Positions 45,794-47,369 of a stretch of 47,369 bases of DNA are shown piece by piece (position 1 is the first letter of the stretch; each line of letters begins with the position of its first letter). Position numbers and translations under genes: made by a program. Where the stretch lies: positions 1-47,369 of the forward strand of contig NZ_JALPZO010000120.1 of NCBI RefSeq assembly GCF_023507745.1, in the 5' to 3' direction. The DNA is from Vreelandella olivaria (GTDB lineage: Bacteria; Pseudomonadota; Gammaproteobacteria; Pseudomonadales; Halomonadaceae). The notes below the pieces were generated by a model. That model saw only the letters and a program-made list of their open reading frames with translations. It had not been told where the DNA came from and did not search any database.

Positions 45794-46144
45794 CTACACC
45801 GCCCAGCACCGTGCCTGCCTAACCACCACACCTTTGAACTGCTGCACATTGACGAAATATCCCTGCCCGCCTTCCGGGGGCAGCAACCGACAACGGCTGC
45901 CCACTCTGTGGGCTTTGAATAAACGGTACTCCCCTTCCACCTCCGCCACTACCAAATCGGCGTGGCCGAACGATCGCGCTTCATCCACCACCAGCACATC
46001 ACCCTCCATCCATGGCCCGCCTGGGCGCGCCTCCTCGCTTACTTCCACCAGAAAGCAGCTGGGCGGAAATTTTCGGCTATCCATTTCGGCCACCGCTGGG
46101 TGCTCCACGCCCACTACTGCTGGCCCCAAGTAGGTCACTCTCAT
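45794..46144 (-). CDS. UmuD-like S24-fold protein lacking the usual Ser
   Basis: The 116-residue product has the S24 core M-E-G-D-V-L-V-V-D-E-A (residues 46-56) and D-L-V-V-A-E-V-E-G-E-Y-R-L-F-K (63-77), where Lys77 matches the catalytic lysine of UmuD. The serine expected about nine residues before Gly48 appears as Ala39, within S-E-E-A-R-P-G-G, so self-cleavage seems lost. The ATG at 46144 follows GGGG; a GTG at 46168 is an alternative. It diverges from the umuC remnant around a LexA box, unlike the usual umuD-umuC operon. Confidence 0.72.
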   Translation of the reverse strand: MRVTYLGPAVVGVEHPAVAEMDSRKFPPSCFLVEVSEEARPGGPWMEGDVLVVDEARSFGHADLVVAEVEGEYRLFKAHRVGSRCRLLPPEGGQGYFVNVQQFKGVVVRQARCWAV

Positions 46145-46218
46145 GCTCTTACCCCGTGCTTGCTCCACATTAAGCGACGTACATTAGCGTTTGCCTGTCG
46201 CTTTCCTTGGGGCTAATA

Positions 46219-46234
46219 CTGTATAAACAAACAG
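46219..46234. promoter_or_regulatory. LexA (SOS) box
   Basis: CTGT-ATAAACAA-ACAG is a full CTGT-N8-ACAG consensus. It lies 26 bases before the umuC start and 74 bases before the divergent umuD-like start, so it probably governs both. Confidence 0.85.
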
Positions 46235-46260
46235 CATTTAACAAGGGTTATGGTGACAAC

Positions 46261-47149
46261 ATGATTGGCTTGGTGGACTGCAATAACTTCTACGTTAGCT
46301 GCGAACGGGTGTTCAATCCCAAGCTGATCGGGCGTCCGGTGGGCATTATGTCTAATAACGATGGCTGTATTATCGCCCGATCGGAAGAGCTGAAAGCGCT
46401 GGGTATCGAGATGGGCACGCCGGCCCACAAGGTGCGTCACCTGGTCGAGCGTGGCGAGATCGTATTGCACTCCTCCAACTACGAGCTTTACGGCGACATG
46501 TCTCACCGGGCGCAAGTTCTCGGTCAACATGGAGCGCACAGTGCTGGAGCTGCGCGGTATCAGTTGCCTGGAAATGAACGACTTCAACGAACCGCGAAAA
46601 CGCATCATGACTAGTCGCTCCTTTGGTCGCCCCACGCCACACCTGCGCGATCTACAAGGCGCTGTTCGACAACACGCCCAACGGGGCGCTGAAAAACTAC
46701 GCGAGCAAAAAAGCCTAGCCCGCGCCGTGCTGGTGTTTCTCAAAACCGACCGCTTCCGGCCCGACCTGCCCCAATACTCCCCCAGCCTGGCAGTGGAAAT
46801 GGAGCGCCCGAGCCAGGACACCCGCGACATACTCCACGCCGCCCAGGAAGCACTGTGCAAGATCTACCGGCCAAAGTACGGCTATAAGAAAGCGGGCGTG
46901 ATGCTGATCGATCTTATCGACGAGAACCGCCAACAGCTCAGCTTAATGGACACACCGCAAACGGAAGAGGAACGCCAACGCAGCCAAAAGCTGATGACCA
47001 CCATGGACGCACTGAACGAAAAGATGGGCAAGGGAACGGTACGCCTGGGCCTACCAGAAAAGAACGCCCCCTGGCACCTACGCTGCGCGAACCGAAGCCC
47101 GCGCTACACGACGAACTGGGATGAGTTGATGGTTGCGCATGCCAAATAG
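46261..47149 (+). pseudogene. umuC: DNA polymerase V catalytic subunit, internally deleted
   Basis: The first 80 codons are UmuC (I-G-L-V-D-C-N-N-F-Y-V-S-C-E, S-N-N-D-G-C-I-I-A-R, S-N-Y-E-L-Y-G-D-M-S-H-R). Near 46507 the sequence jumps, in another frame, to F-S-V-N-M-E-R-T-V-L-E-L-R-G. The rest of the little-finger domain follows to K-A-G-V-M-L-I-D-L and S-P-R-Y-T-T. Roughly 155 codons are missing compared with E. coli UmuC, including the S-I-D-E catalytic palm motif. The remnant cannot be an active polymerase. Confidence 0.88.
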
Positions 47150-47201
47150 CGTCGGGTCGTGCCACAATCAAAATACTTAAGAAATACTAAAAAGGTGTGG
47201 A

Positions 47202-47258
47202 ATGGCAAAGAACAAGCCCTGGTCTCGGGATGAGCTAATCCTGGCGTTGAGCCTGTAG
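47202..47258 (+). pseudogene. HNH-endonuclease N-terminal fragment
   Basis: Eighteen codons, M-A-K-N-K-P-W-S-R-D-E-L-I-L-A-L-S-L, match the start of a family of HNH endonucleases, and a stop follows. The interruption coincides with the start of insertion-sequence DNA. The identification rests on a short N-terminus only. Confidence 0.5.
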
Positions 47259-47369
47259 AAAAACCCCGCTGACGGCTAAGTTTTGGTAGGATCGAGAAAA
47301 CAGACGAGGAGTGGTCAGCATGCCGCGCTTCAAGCCTTATAACCACGATCAAAATGCCATGGTGGTGAT
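47256..47369 (+). mobile_element. Left end of an IS1182-like insertion sequence (partial)
   Basis: The HNH frame ends at TGTAGAAAAACC, and a transposase start lies about 65 bases further. The left end is therefore near 47256, but the terminal repeat cannot be confirmed because the right end is outside the window. Confidence 0.6.
47320..47369 (+). CDS. IS1182-like transposase, N-terminal fragment
   Basis: ATG CCG CGC encodes M-P-R-F-K-P-Y-N-H-D-Q-N-A-M-V-V up to the window end. This is the well-known start of IS1182-type transposases (M-x-R-F-K-x-Y-x-x-x-Q). GAGGA lies about ten bases upstream. Confidence 0.65.
   Translation, partial: MPRFKPYNHDQNAMVV

Overview
The window looks like a chromosomal segment of a Halomonas-type gammaproteobacterium (inferred from the style of the TCA-cycle proteins and the gene order; not tested by search). 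It holds conserved core genes on the left and a large integrated element on the right.

Positions 1-18600 are core chromosome: the 3' part of rnb (RNase II), then, on the minus strand, sucD-sucC-lpd-sucB-sucA and sdhB-sdhA-sdhD-sdhC. gltA diverges from sdhC on the plus strand. Together these encode citrate synthase, 2-oxoglutarate dehydrogenase, succinyl-CoA synthetase and succinate dehydrogenase, a contiguous stretch of the TCA cycle. Next come tRNA-Glu(UUC), tRNA-Ala(GGC) and gltX (minus strand), an XRE-type regulator and a lipoprotein.

At 18853 the chromosome breaks off inside the first ~26 codons of dusA, a known insertion hot spot for prophages and islands. From there to the window end the DNA is mobile. 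It begins with a PD-(D/E)XK-like nuclease, a GC-rich cos-like block and an orphan adenine methyltransferase. A nearly complete P2-type morphogenesis region follows: Q and P leftward, then O-N-M-L-X-holin-lysozyme-Rz/Rz1-R-S, V-W-J-I-H and a fibre-assembly-like gene, and FI-FII-E/E'-T-U-D rightward. Three copies of a 24-bp GGTGTAA...ACACC element lie at exactly the positions of the P2 late promoters (P/O divergent, V, FI). No ogr, integrase, replication or C/cox gene is visible.

The most unusual part is the accessory DNA set between S and V. A divergent pair of Arc/Mnt-type repressor genes flanks an operator with five GTGGAT half-sites and is followed by a Bro-N antirepressor. This is the layout of the P22 immI region (mnt / arc-ant), here inside a P2-type late operon. 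A RelE/HigA-like toxin-antitoxin pair sits next to it. Behind D lie hicAB, a small gene overlapping a DUF2335-like membrane protein gene, a divergent UmuD-like / umuC SOS locus (umuC wrecked by an internal deletion), and an HNH-endonuclease start cut by an insertion sequence at the right edge.
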